Source: Anaerotalea alkaliphila (lineage in GTDB: Bacteria; Bacillota; Clostridia; Lachnospirales; Vallitaleaceae). Taken from it: a DNA stretch of 64,000 bases. The notes under the pieces are model-generated. The model was not told the DNA's origin, made no database searches, and saw only the letters and a list, made by a program, of their open reading frames with translations. The stretch covers positions 33,885 through 97,884 of the forward strand of contig NZ_JAAEEH010000007.1 in assembly GCF_010179735.1 (NCBI RefSeq), in the 5' to 3' direction. Positions 27,441 through 36,122 of this stretch are shown here, in pieces. The position numbers and the translations under genes were made by a program. The first letter of the stretch is position 1. The number at the start of each line of letters is the position of its first letter.

Positions 27441-29630
27441 TTATCCCAGATATTTCAACACGGTGATCCCCAGCGGCGGAACCTTCAGGGACAGGCTGTG
27501 GTCCCTGCCGTCCCATTCGATTTTTTCCGTCAGGATTGCATCCGCATTCACGGTTCCGCTTCCGCCGTACTTCTCTTCATCGCTGTTCATGATCTCCAGA
27601 TAGCTTCCCTTGTAGGGAACCCCAACCCTGTGCATGGTCCGGGGAACGGGCGTGTAGTTGGCCACGAAGACCAAGGTGTCCGTCTTGTGCTCGCCCTTGC
27701 GCACGAAGGATACGATGCTGGCCTCGTAGTCGGAACAGTTGATCCACTCGAAGCCCGCTTCGGTGAAGTCGTCATACCAGCAGGCGGGCTCGTTCACATA
27801 CAGGTAGTTCAGGTCCTTGACGAACTGTTGCATTTCCCTGTGCTTCTCGAACTCCAGAAGGTGCCAATCCAGGCTCTTGGTTTCTGTCCATTCGTCGAAC
27901 TGGGCGAACTCCCCTCCCATGAAGAGCAGCTTCTTGCCCGGATGTCCGTACATGTAGCCATAGGCAAGCCGCAGGTTGGCGAACTTCTGCCAGTAATCCC
28001 CTGGCATCTTGTTGATCATGGACCCCTTGCCATGGACCACCTCGTCATGGGAAAGCACCAGGACGAAATTCTCCGTATAGGCATAGATCATGCCGAAGGT
28101 CAGGTCGTTGTGGTGGTATTTCCTATGGATGGGGTCCTTGGAGACGTAGCGGAGGAAATCGTTCATCCAGCCCATGTTCCACTTCAGGCCGAATCCCAGG
28201 CCACCGATGTTGGAAGGCCGGGAAACCCCAGGCCAGGAGGTGGATTCCTCCGCGACCATCAGTGCCCCCTTGTATCTGCCGTAGATGACCGAATTCAAGT
28301 GCCGGAAAAACTCCACAGCCTCCAGATTCTCCCTGCCCCCGTGGGGATTGGGAATCCACTGGCCGTCGTCCTTGCCGTAGTCCAGATACAGCATGGAAGC
28401 CACCGCATCCACCCGCAGTCCGTCCAGATGGAACTTCTCCAGCCAGAAGATGGCGTTGCCGATCAGGAAATTCTTGACCTCGTTCCTACCGTAATTGAAG
28501 ATCTTGGTGCCCCAGTGGGGATGCTCCCCCTGCCTGGGGTCTCCATGCTCGTACAGGGCCGTTCCGTCGAAGTTTGCCAGCGCGAAGTCGTCTTTGGGGA
28601 AATGGGCGGGCACCCAGTCCAGGATCACGCCGATGCCGCTCATATGGCAGTAGTCCACGAAATACATGAAGTCTTCCGGCTTGCCGAAACGGCTTGTGGG
28701 CGCATAGTAACCGGACACCTGGTACCCCCAGGAACCGTCGAAGGGATGTTCGGATACGGGCATCAGTTCGATGTGGGTGTATCCCATTTCTTTCACGTAA
28801 TTCACCAGGTCATGTGCCAGGTCCCTGTAGTTCATGAAGCCCGTCTCGGAGCCGTTCCGCTTCCAGGATCCCAGATGGACCTCATAGATGGCGATGGGCA
28901 CATCCAGGTTTCCCACGTTCTTCTTCTCTTCCTGCCAGTGCCTGTCCCTCCACTCGTAGCTGTTCAGGTCTGCCACCACGGAAGCCGTATTGGGCCTAAG
29001 TTCCGAATAGTTGGCGTAGGGGTCCGATTTCTTCAGGAGATAGCCTTCCTGCGTCTTGATCTCGTATTTGTAACGCTCCCCCAAACCGATGCCGGGAATG
29101 AAAAGCTCGAAAATTCCCGATTGTCCCAGTGTGCGCATGGGATGGATCCTGCCGTCCCAGCCGTTGAAATCACCGATGACGCTCACGCGCTTGGCGTTGG
29201 GTGCCCATACGCTGAAGCAGACGCCCTGCGCCCCTTCATGTTCCATTGCGTGGGCCCCCATCTTCTCGTAGATCTCGTAATGGGTTCCTTGCCCGAAGAG
29301 ATAGAGGTCCAACTCCCCAAGCACGGGACCGAACTTGTAGGGGTCTTCCGTCTCCCAGCCGTTCCCATACCCGTCTTCCAGGAGCACCTTGTATTCCAGC
29401 TGTCCCGGCAACTCCACGGTGAAGAAGCCGTCCTCATGGACCTTCTCCATGGGATGCGCTTCCCCGCTGTTCTTGTCCACGACCACAGCCTTCACCGCGG
29501 CGGGTTGGAACACGTTCACGTGCCAGCCTCCGCCCTCCTCTTGGTGGATCCCCAGCAAATGGTGCGGATCCCTATGTTCCGAAGCCAGCAAGGCATCCAA
29601 TTCATCTTTGTTGATGTACGCTCTCATCAT
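27441..29630 (-). CDS. glgB: 1,4-alpha-glucan branching enzyme
   Basis: A 729-residue GH13 enzyme that makes alpha-1,6 branches in glycogen. An N-terminal extra domain (N1-type, residues ~1-105) precedes the CBM48 domain ([24 protein letters not shown] region) and the catalytic barrel. Catalytic residues are visible in [15 protein letters not shown] (Asp nucleophile), LMVAEEST (Glu) and [13 protein letters not shown]. Full length for the long bacterial form. AGGAGG precedes the start; the first two codons are both ATG. No other glg gene is in the window, so it stands alone with its own promoter. Confidence 0.96.
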   Translation of the reverse strand: MMRAYINKDELDALLASEHRDPHHLLGIHQEEGGGWHVNVFQPAAVKAVVVDKNSGEAHPMEKVHEDGFFTVELPGQLEYKVLLEDGYGNGWETEDPYKFGPVLGELDLYLFGQGTHYEIYEKMGAHAMEHEGAQGVCFSVWAPNAKRVSVIGDFNGWDGRIHPMRTLGQSGIFELFIPGIGLGERYKYEIKTQEGYLLKKSDPYANYSELRPNTASVVADLNSYEWRDRHWQEEKKNVGNLDVPIAIYEVHLGSWKRNGSETGFMNYRDLAHDLVNYVKEMGYTHIELMPVSEHPFDGSWGYQVSGYYAPTSRFGKPEDFMYFVDYCHMSGIGVILDWVPAHFPKDDFALANFDGTALYEHGDPRQGEHPHWGTKIFNYGRNEVKNFLIGNAIFWLEKFHLDGLRVDAVASMLYLDYGKDDGQWIPNPHGGRENLEAVEFFRHLNSVIYGRYKGALMVAEESTSWPGVSRPSNIGGLGFGLKWNMGWMNDFLRYVSKDPIHRKYHHNDLTFGMIYAYTENFVLVLSHDEVVHGKGSMINKMPGDYWQKFANLRLAYGYMYGHPGKKLLFMGGEFAQFDEWTETKSLDWHLLEFEKHREMQQFVKDLNYLYVNEPACWYDDFTEAGFEWINCSDYEASIVSFVRKGEHKTDTLVFVANYTPVPRTMHRVGVPYKGSYLEIMNSDEEKYGGSGTVNADAILTEKIEWDGRDHSLSLKVPPLGITVLKYLG

Positions 29631-29656
29631 ACCCCTCCTTTTCCATTCTTATGCTT

Positions 29657-29685
29657 ATTCTACACGCAAACCCGGGAAACCACAA
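29657..29685 (-). promoter_or_regulatory. Sigma-A promoter of glgB
   Basis: Minus strand TTGTGG (29680-29685), 17-base spacer, TAGAAT (29657-29662), ~27 bases upstream of the start codon. Confidence 0.7.
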
Positions 29686-29727
29686 GTAGAAGATGCCTGC
29701 CGGCCGTTCCACGCTTTTTGTTTGTTT

Positions 29728-30657
29728 TTAGGGATTGACTCCCTGGAAATAGTCGAAGATGCCGTTGCTGGAATCCATGAACACCGTGTTGTCGCGCATC
29801 TCCCGGTAGATCTTCATCCTCTGCATGAAGCGGTAGAATTCCAGATCCTTGGATAGGGAAAGCTGGTAGATTTCCATCGCCTCCGCATCGGCGCCCGCTT
29901 TCACGATGGCTGCCTCCGCCACTGCCTTGGCCAGGATTTCCTCCCTTTGCCTGTCTGTGGTGGCCTGGGCCTGGACATAAGCGGCATCCCCTTCCGCGAT
30001 GAGCTTCTCACTCTCCTTGGCGATCTGCTTCGTCATCTTGTCTTCGATGGTGTCGATGTTGGAAGGCGGAAAATTCTTCCTGTTGATTCCGATGTCGGAG
30101 ATGTACAGGCCGAAATCCCCCACCAGGGACCGGTTCAGCCGCAGCCGCTGCTCCGCAAGCATTCCCTGCAGCTTGTTCTCCTGGAAGAACTCGTTGAACG
30201 TCAGGGCGTTGGCCGACTGGATCACCGACTTGTATACCAGTTCGTCCATCCGCCGGTTGGCCTGGTCCCTGGAAAAAACGGTCATGGAAAAGGTGTAGGG
30301 GTCCACAATCCTGTACTGGGCATACATCTGGACCTCCAGCCGTCTCCCGTCCCTGGTGTTCAAGAGCTCCGGGGAGGACCGGTAGGTCAGGTATTTGGAG
30401 GAATGGACGGACACCTCGTCCGCGAACGGAAGCTTGAATCGCAACCCCTTCCTGTAGGTCTTCTGGATGGTCTGGTAGGGCTCCTGGGCGAAATTCCCTT
30501 CCAGGATATCCAGGTCCCGGCTGTCCACGACCACCTTGACCACCCTTCCCAGCCTCCGCACCACGGCGACCTCGTCTTCCCGGACGACGTATGCGGTTGT
30601 GGAGAGCAGGAACAGGAACAGGCCGGCCACAAGCAGTAAAAACATCGATTTCTTCAT
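29728..30657 (-). CDS. hflC: HflC, SPFH/band-7 membrane protein
   Basis: A 309-residue membrane-anchored SPFH protein. With HflK it forms a large cage around the FtsH protease in E. coli and modulates its activity. One N-terminal helix (MFLLLVAGLFLFLLSTTAYVV) is followed by the band-7 domain (REDEVAVVRRLGRVVKVV) and a long coiled coil rich in Ala/Glu (KAVAEAAIVKAGADAEAMEI). The ATG at 30657 has AGGAGG 7 bases upstream; a GTG two codons earlier is too close to it. It follows hflK by 11 bases. ftsH is not in this window. Confidence 0.9.
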   Translation of the reverse strand: MKKSMFLLLVAGLFLFLLSTTAYVVREDEVAVVRRLGRVVKVVVDSRDLDILEGNFAQEPYQTIQKTYRKGLRFKLPFADEVSVHSSKYLTYRSSPELLNTRDGRRLEVQMYAQYRIVDPYTFSMTVFSRDQANRRMDELVYKSVIQSANALTFNEFFQENKLQGMLAEQRLRLNRSLVGDFGLYISDIGINRKNFPPSNIDTIEDKMTKQIAKESEKLIAEGDAAYVQAQATTDRQREEILAKAVAEAAIVKAGADAEAMEIYQLSLSKDLEFYRFMQRMKIYREMRDNTVFMDSSNGIFDYFQGVNP

Positions 30658-30668
30658 AAGCACGCCTC

Positions 30669-31709
30669 CTAGTTCTCCACCAATCCGGCCTTCACCGGGG
30701 TGTCCTGGGTCATGTTCAGGAACTTGTAGAGGTTCCCGCTTTCCGTAGCATCCACCACGATGGTGTTGTTCTCCAGGAAGCTCTGGATGGCCTCCACATA
30801 GTAGCGCTCCTTCAGGATGGCGGGGTTTTTCCTGTACTCCTCGTAGAGCGCATCATAGGATGCCATGGCAGCCTTGGCTTCCGCCACCGTCTTGGCCTTG
30901 TATCCGCTGGCTTCCTCCAACAGCTTGGTGGCCTCGGCGGTCGCCCGGGGAATCACCATGTTGTTGTATTTCTCCGCATCCTCCATCTTGCCGTTCTTGT
31001 ACTGGTTGGCATTTTCCTTCTGCTGGTAGGCTTCCTCCACCGAAGGCAGGAACTGCATGTTCTGCGTGCCCACCAGGAGGATTTCGATGCCGGCCCCGTA
31101 GTCGTCCATTTTCTTCTGCAGGAGAGGCATGACCTTCATGTCCAGCAACTCCTTCTGGGTTTTGGCCTCGTCCAAGGTCAGGGTCTGGACGGTGCTCCGG
31201 ATGGTGTCCTCCAGCGCCAGCCGCAAGGTGCCTTCCACATCATCCACCTTGAAGAGGTAGTCCGTCGGATTGTAGATCCTGTACTGGATAATCAGTTCCA
31301 GCAAGGCGATGGACGCGTTGTTCGCTGCGGCATCCACGATCACGGTCGCTTCCTGGGGATTGTCCTCGTAGACGGGATCGGACTGTTCCGTGCCCGCACG
31401 CAGGATGCGGAAGCCGTATTCCATGTTGTACACGTTCCGCACGTTCACTTTCGTCACTTCCTCTATAAAGGGCAGCTTGAAATGGGGACCCGGTTGCCGT
31501 TCCACGGTCCGCAATTGCCCCAGACGCAGGACGACCCCGTTCTCGTTGTCCTGCAGTACGAAAAAAGATTGGAAAAATAGGAATGCCGCCCCCAAAACGA
31601 GCAAGAACATGAAGCCCCAGCGGAAACCGTGGGTCTTCATGTTCTTGAATTTCGGATGGACGTCTTTGATTTCCTCTTCCCCTCTGCGGGGGCTGTTGTT
31701 CATTTCCAT
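30669..31709 (-). CDS. hflK: HflK, SPFH/band-7 membrane protein
   Basis: A 346-residue partner of HflC. A cytoplasmic N-terminal stretch with charged residues is followed by one membrane helix (FMFLLVLGAAFLFFQSFFVL) and the SPFH domain (NGVVLRLGQLRTVERQPGPHFKLPFIE). The C-terminal half is coiled coil (EATKLLEEASGYKAKTVAEAKA). The ATG at 31709 follows GGGAGG by 8 bases. It sits 34 bases after a DUF1015 gene in the same leftward unit as serC and serA, an uncommon neighbour set for hflKC. Confidence 0.9.
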   Translation of the reverse strand: MEMNNSPRRGEEEIKDVHPKFKNMKTHGFRWGFMFLLVLGAAFLFFQSFFVLQDNENGVVLRLGQLRTVERQPGPHFKLPFIEEVTKVNVRNVYNMEYGFRILRAGTEQSDPVYEDNPQEATVIVDAAANNASIALLELIIQYRIYNPTDYLFKVDDVEGTLRLALEDTIRSTVQTLTLDEAKTQKELLDMKVMPLLQKKMDDYGAGIEILLVGTQNMQFLPSVEEAYQQKENANQYKNGKMEDAEKYNNMVIPRATAEATKLLEEASGYKAKTVAEAKAAMASYDALYEEYRKNPAILKERYYVEAIQSFLENNTIVVDATESGNLYKFLNMTQDTPVKAGLVEN

Positions 31710-31743
31710 AAGACGTACCTCCCAGCTGTCAATGGGCGGCGCT

Positions 31744-32988
31744 TCAAGCCAACAGGTGGATGAAGAGTCCGCTCCGCAATTTGGGTTCAAACCATGTGGA
31801 TTTGGGAGGCATCAGCGCTCCCGCGTCCGCTATGGACATCAGTTCGTCGATTCCTGTTGGGACCATGGCGAAGGCGACCGCCATATCCTTGCGGACCCTG
31901 CGTTCCAGTTCCTCCAGGCCCCGGATGCCGCCTACGAAATCGATCCGCTCGTCCGTCCTGGGGTCCTGGATGCCCAGCACCGGAGCCAGCAGGTGGTTCT
32001 GCAGGATGGAGACATCCAGCGCCTCCACGGGATTCTCCGACCTGGCGATCCCTTCCTTTGCGCGGAGGAGATACCAGGTGCCGTCCAGGAACATTCCGAA
32101 GGTGGCCTTTTCCACCGGACGGATGGCCTGGCCGCTTTCCTTCTCCACCAGGAACTTCCCTTTCACGGCTTCCAGGAAAGCTCCCTTGTCCATTCCGTTC
32201 AGGTCCTTCACCACACGGTTGTAGTCCAGGATCTTCAACTGGTTGTCCGGGAATAGGACGGAGAGGAAATAGTTGAACTCCTCCTTGCCTGTGTATCCGG
32301 GATTCTCCAGGCGGCGCTTCTGCCCCACCTTCACCGCCGAAGCGGCACGATGGTGTCCGTCGGCGATGTAGAGGGAAGGGACGGCGGCGAAAAGTTCCAC
32401 CAGCCGGCTGTTGGTTTCCCTGTCGCCGATCCTCCATACCTGGTGCCGCACCCCGTCCTCCGTGGTGATGTCGTATTCCGCGCCGTGCGCCCCCATCCAG
32501 CCTTCCACCAGGCCGTCCACCGCATCCTTCGCCTGGTAGGCCAGGAAGATAGGACCGGTGTTGGCGTTGCAAGCGTCCACATGGCGAATCCTGTCTTGCT
32601 CCTTGCTTTCCCGGGTCAGCTCATGCTTCTTGATCCTGCCCTCCAGATAGTCGTCGATGCTTGTGCATGCCACCAGCCCCGTCTGGGGTCGGCCGTCCAT
32701 GGTCAGGCGGTAGATGTAGAAGCTGTCCTCGGAGTCCTGGATGAACTCCCCACTTTCCAGCATCCCGTACAGGGCTTCCCTGGCCTTCCCGTAGACCTCG
32801 TCCGCATACATGTCCTGGTCGGGCGGGAAAAAGGTTTCCGCACGGTCGATCCGCAGGAAGGAGAGGGGCTTGTCCTTCACTTCCTCCCTGGCTTCCTCCC
32901 GGCTGTACACGTCATAGGGCAGGGCCGCAATCGCGGCCGCCAGGTCTTTCCTGGGCCGCACTCCTTGAAATGGCTTCAGGATGGCCAT
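31744..32988 (-). CDS. DUF1015 family protein (linked to serine biosynthesis)
   Basis: A 414-residue soluble protein of the DUF1015 family: it begins MAILKPFQGVRPRKDLAAAI and carries ALPYDVYSREEAREEV and the family hallmark YIADGHHRAASA near residues 207-218. Function is not established to my knowledge. The DGHHR motif is like the active-site DGHHR of ParB-fold free-serine kinases (SerK, SbnI), which suggests a phosphoserine/serine phosphotransfer role. The context agrees: it lies 4 bases after serA, itself after serC, and no serB phosphatase gene is visible in the window. No signal peptide or membrane segment. Role is inference; family membership is firm. Confidence 0.85.
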   Translation of the reverse strand: MAILKPFQGVRPRKDLAAAIAALPYDVYSREEAREEVKDKPLSFLRIDRAETFFPPDQDMYADEVYGKAREALYGMLESGEFIQDSEDSFYIYRLTMDGRPQTGLVACTSIDDYLEGRIKKHELTRESKEQDRIRHVDACNANTGPIFLAYQAKDAVDGLVEGWMGAHGAEYDITTEDGVRHQVWRIGDRETNSRLVELFAAVPSLYIADGHHRAASAVKVGQKRRLENPGYTGKEEFNYFLSVLFPDNQLKILDYNRVVKDLNGMDKGAFLEAVKGKFLVEKESGQAIRPVEKATFGMFLDGTWYLLRAKEGIARSENPVEALDVSILQNHLLAPVLGIQDPRTDERIDFVGGIRGLEELERRVRKDMAVAFAMVPTGIDELMSIADAGALMPPKSTWFEPKLRSGLFIHLLA

Positions 32989-32992
32989 CCGG

Positions 32993-34165
32993 TCACCTCC
33001 CGCATTCTTCGATCAGACGGACCCGCACCACACCCTCGATGGCTTCCAGTTCGCCGACGATCTCCTCGTTGAGGTCGTTCTCCACGTCCAGAACCGTGTA
33101 GGCCCAATCTTTCCTGCTCTTGTTGATCATGTCCTCGATGTTGATGTTGTGCTTGGCGAAAACGGAGGCGATCTGGCTCACCATGTTGGGGACGTTCCGG
33201 TGATGGAGGGTGACCCTGTGGTTGCTGCAGCAGGGGCCGGCTTCGCAGTCCGGATAGTTCACCGAATTCTTGATGCTGCCGTGCTCCAGATAGTTTTTCA
33301 GTTCCTGTGCCGCCATGATGGCGCAGTTCACTTCCGATTCCGGCGTGGACGCTCCCAGATGGGGGATGGCGATCACATTCTGCATGCCGATGGTCTTCTC
33401 GTTGGGGAAATCCGTTACATAGTAGGAGACTTTGCCGGAGGCGGTGGCCTCTTCCATGGCCTCGTCGTCCACCAGGGCATCCCTGGAGAAGTTCAGGATC
33501 CGGACGCCGTCCTTCATCGATCCAAGACTCTCCTTGTTGATCATCTTCCTGGTCCCCTCCATCAGGGGCACATGGACGGTGACGTAGTCTGCTTTGGCCA
33601 GGACTTCCTCCATGCTGGGCGCCTTGTGCACGGCCCGGCTGAGTCCCCATGCCGCATCCACGGAAATGAAGGGGTCGTATCCATAGACTTCCATGCCCAG
33701 GGAAGCGGCCGCGTTGGCCACCAGGACGCCGATGGCTCCCAGGCCGATGACGCCGAGCACCTTGCCCTCGATTTCAGGTCCCGTGAAAGCCCCCTTGCCG
33801 CTTTCCACCTGCTTGGCCACATCCTCCTGTCCTTTCAGGGTCTGGGCCCACTGGATGCCGCCGACGATGTTCCTGGAGGAAAGGAGGATTCCCGCAATCA
33901 CCAGTTCCTTCACCGCATTGGCGTTGGCTCCCGGCGTGTTGAAGACCACGACGCCCTTTTCCGCGCACTGGTCCACCGGAATGTTGTTCACGCCGGCGCC
34001 CGCCCGGCCGATGGCCAGCAGGGACTTGGGCATGACATAATCATGCATCTTGGCGCTGCGCACCAGGATCGCGTCCTCCTCCCCTTCTCCGTTGATCTCA
34101 TATCTTCTATCAAAAAGGGCCAGGCCCCGCTCGTCGATCTTGTTCAATGTCTTGATTGTAAACAT
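32993..34165 (-). CDS. serA: D-3-phosphoglycerate dehydrogenase, short form with ACT domain
   Basis: A 390-residue NAD-dependent enzyme oxidising 3-phosphoglycerate, first step of serine synthesis. Rossmann motif VLGVIGLGAIGVLVANAA (about 140-157); substrate and catalytic regions in GRAGAGVNNIPVD, ILNFSRDALVDD and IPHLGASTPESE. The C-terminal ~70 residues (NVPNMVSQIASVFAKHNINI onward) form an ACT domain, which in relatives gives serine feedback inhibition. It lies between serC and the DUF1015 gene. Confidence 0.95.
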   Translation of the reverse strand: MFTIKTLNKIDERGLALFDRRYEINGEGEEDAILVRSAKMHDYVMPKSLLAIGRAGAGVNNIPVDQCAEKGVVVFNTPGANANAVKELVIAGILLSSRNIVGGIQWAQTLKGQEDVAKQVESGKGAFTGPEIEGKVLGVIGLGAIGVLVANAAASLGMEVYGYDPFISVDAAWGLSRAVHKAPSMEEVLAKADYVTVHVPLMEGTRKMINKESLGSMKDGVRILNFSRDALVDDEAMEEATASGKVSYYVTDFPNEKTIGMQNVIAIPHLGASTPESEVNCAIMAAQELKNYLEHGSIKNSVNYPDCEAGPCCSNHRVTLHHRNVPNMVSQIASVFAKHNINIEDMINKSRKDWAYTVLDVENDLNEEIVGELEAIEGVVRVRLIEECGR

Positions 34166-34198
34166 CCTTGCCTCCTGTATGTGCTTTGTTTTTTGCCT

Positions 34199-35281
34199 CT
34201 ATGCGTTCCGGGCTTCGAAATCCTTCATCAGCGCCACAAGCTTCTCCACGCCTTCCACCGGCATGGCGTTGTAGATGCTGGCGCGCATGCCGCCGACGAT
34301 CCTGTGTCCCTTCAGGTTCACGAAGCCTTGGGCTTCCGCTTCCTTGATGAACTTGGCATCCAGTTCCGCAGAGGGTGTCACGAAGGGTATGTTCATGATG
34401 GAGCGGTCCTCCTTGACCACGGTGCCTTTGAACAGCTTGCTCTGGTCCAGGTAGTCGTACAGCAGGTTGGCCTTGCGGACGTTGATCTTTTCCATCTCCA
34501 CCAATCCGCCCTTGGCCAGCACCCAGTCGAACACCATGCCCGCGATGTACACCGCGAAGGTGGGGGGCGTATTGAACATGGAGCCTGCATCCGCATGGGT
34601 CTTGTAGTTCAGCATGGTGGGCGTGGTGTCGGGGGCGTGGCCGACCAGGTCCTCACGGACGATGACCACGGTCAGGCCGGCCGGTCCCATGTTCTTCTGG
34701 GCTCCCGCATAGATCAGGCCGTATTTGGTGACATCCACCGGACAGGACAGGATGTCCGAGGACATGTCCGCCACCAAGGGCACATCGCCTGTGTCCGGAA
34801 GGTTCTTGAACTTTGTTCCGAAAATGGTGTTGTTGGAGGTGATGTGGAAATAGTCCGCTTCCTTGTCGAAATCGGCGGGGTTCAGGGAAGGGATGTGGTT
34901 GTAGGTTTCCTCCTCGGAAGACCCCACCACCCGCACTTCTCCGTAGCGTTTGGCTTCCTTGATCGCCTTCTTGGCCCATTCGCCGGTGTTCACATAGTCC
35001 GCACGCTTGGATTTCCGCATCAGGTTCAGGGGCACCATGGCAAACTGGAGGGACGCACCACCCTGCAGGAAAAGCACCTTGTAATTCTCCGGGATTCCCA
35101 TCAGCTTGCGCAGGGATGCTTCCGCATTGTGGATGATTTCTTCGTATACTTTGGAGCGATGGCTCATTTCCATGACAGACATGCCGCAACCTTTGTAGTC
35201 CAGCATTTCGTCCGCCGCTTGTTTGAGAACTTCTTCTGGCAATGTGGAAGGTCCCGCTGAAAAATTGTACACTCGATTCAT
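34199..35281 (-). CDS. serC: Phosphoserine aminotransferase
   Basis: A 360-residue class V PLP aminotransferase making phosphoserine from 3-phosphohydroxypyruvate and glutamate. MNRVYNFSAGPSTLPEEVLK is the family N-terminus; VLFLQGGASLQFAMVPLNL and the PLP lysine in IYAGAQKNMGPAGL (near residue 196) are intact. First gene of the serC-serA-DUF1015-hflK-hflC unit, with its own promoter ~55 bases upstream. Confidence 0.97.
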   Translation of the reverse strand: MNRVYNFSAGPSTLPEEVLKQAADEMLDYKGCGMSVMEMSHRSKVYEEIIHNAEASLRKLMGIPENYKVLFLQGGASLQFAMVPLNLMRKSKRADYVNTGEWAKKAIKEAKRYGEVRVVGSSEEETYNHIPSLNPADFDKEADYFHITSNNTIFGTKFKNLPDTGDVPLVADMSSDILSCPVDVTKYGLIYAGAQKNMGPAGLTVVIVREDLVGHAPDTTPTMLNYKTHADAGSMFNTPPTFAVYIAGMVFDWVLAKGGLVEMEKINVRKANLLYDYLDQSKLFKGTVVKEDRSIMNIPFVTPSAELDAKFIKEAEAQGFVNLKGHRIVGGMRASIYNAMPVEGVEKLVALMKDFEARNA

Positions 35282-35339
35282 CGTATCTCTCCTATTATTG
35301 TTAATTTTTTAAAAATCCAAAAGAACATATTCAAACTAT

Positions 35340-35368
35340 ACTATATACCAATTCCTTTACCGCGTCAA
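35340..35368 (-). promoter_or_regulatory. Sigma-A promoter of the serC operon
   Basis: Minus strand TTGACG (35363-35368), 17-base spacer, TATAGT (35340-35345). It lies just after the small-RNA terminator, so serC is transcribed separately from the RNA upstream. The ~58-base leader is AT-rich with no riboswitch or T-box seen. Confidence 0.82.
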
Positions 35369-35392
35369 CATCCCAAAGAGACGGAAGAATCC

Positions 35393-35419
35393 AAAAAAAG
35401 CAGGGCCGAAAGGCCCTGC
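35393..35419 (-). terminator. Intrinsic terminator ending the candidate small RNA
   Basis: Perfect 8-bp stem gcagggcc / ggccctgc with a tetraloop (TTTC on the minus strand), followed on the minus strand by seven T. No protein gene ends here; the nearest coding sequence on this strand is far upstream, so it must end a non-coding transcript. Confidence 0.9.
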
Positions 35420-35561
35420 GATGCGTTTTTCCCTTTGGGGTAGAAGCCGCCTGAAGAAATACCGTGGTTGTTGTGGTCGGGAAAAACACCCGGGCAGACT
35501 ATGACTGTCTGCTCCCTATTCCGTTAAAAATTAATCAATCCTCCCTTTCCTTTGTTGCATG
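35393..35561 (-). ncRNA. Candidate structured small RNA upstream of serC
   Basis: A gene-free stretch ending in a strong minus-strand terminator and followed by a separate serC promoter. On the minus strand it holds a 6-bp hairpin gcagac / gtctgc (near 35493-35511), an 11-bp long-range stem gtgtttttccc / gggaaaaacgc enclosing ~45 bases, and then the terminator hairpin. A TATAAT at 35567-35572 on the minus strand could start it, giving ~165 nt, but no good -35 is seen. Length and elongated fold recall 6S RNA; I do not recognise 6S, SRP, T-box or riboswitch signatures. Alternatively it is an attenuator-type leader. Identity unknown. Confidence 0.5.
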
Positions 35562-35663
35562 GTTCCATTATACACAAATTTCCGCAACCGTTGGTGTGCC
35601 GACGACACACATTCCCTTCTTTTTTTCCCCCTTTCTGCTATACTGGTCGAAAAGGAGGTTCCC

Positions 35664-36122
35664 ATGACAAAAGAAGAAGAAAAAAAAACGCCCGGCTTCC
35701 TTCCCTGCAAAACAGAAAGGCTCCTGGGCGAGTTGAAGGAATCCGCCAGCATCTTCAGCTACATCACAAGGAACGAGCCCGTGCTGGAGGCCCTGCCGCT
35801 GACAGAGTATCTGGAGTTCCTGGGGGACTGGAAGAAGTTGAAGAAGTCCCAAGCCATCCGCCTGTCGGGCCTGAACCGGAACTATGCCTACCAGATCTAC
35901 TCCGGCCTCAAGCATCCCTCCAGGGACAAGCTGGTTCTCCTCTCCTTCGGTTACAGCCTGGACCTTGAGGAGACCCAGAAGCTTCTGGCTGTGGGAGGCT
36001 TTTGCCTCCTGTCCCCCAGAAGCAAACGGGATTCCGTAGTCATCTTCGTCAAGCACAAGGGGATGTCCCTGGACCGTCTGGACACGCTCCTGGACCAGCT
36101 TGACCTGGCTCCCTTCGTCTAG
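35664..36122 (+). CDS. XRE-like helix-turn-helix regulator
   Basis: A 152-residue protein. Residues ~45-105 form a helix-turn-helix: LKKSQAIRLSGLNRNYAYQI followed by YSGLKHPSRDKLVLLSFGYS, the arrangement of XRE/Cro-type domains. The rest (LLAVGGFCLLSPRSKRDSVV) matches a clostridial family of small HTH proteins that is often found near Ser/Thr kinases; no kinase is present here. AAAGGAGG lies 5 bases before the ATG. It is convergent with the rhomboid-like gene and shares the CTAG of the two stop codons. Target unknown. Confidence 0.7.
   Translation: MTKEEEKKTPGFLPCKTERLLGELKESASIFSYITRNEPVLEALPLTEYLEFLGDWKKLKKSQAIRLSGLNRNYAYQIYSGLKHPSRDKLVLLSFGYSLDLEETQKLLAVGGFCLLSPRSKRDSVVIFVKHKGMSLDRLDTLLDQLDLAPFV

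Noticed and set aside
35282..35561. T-box, SAM, glycine or similar riboswitch controlling serC
   Set aside because: No T-box ggtggnaccgcg element or known aptamer core, and the serC promoter lies after the terminator, so the structured part is not in the serC mRNA.
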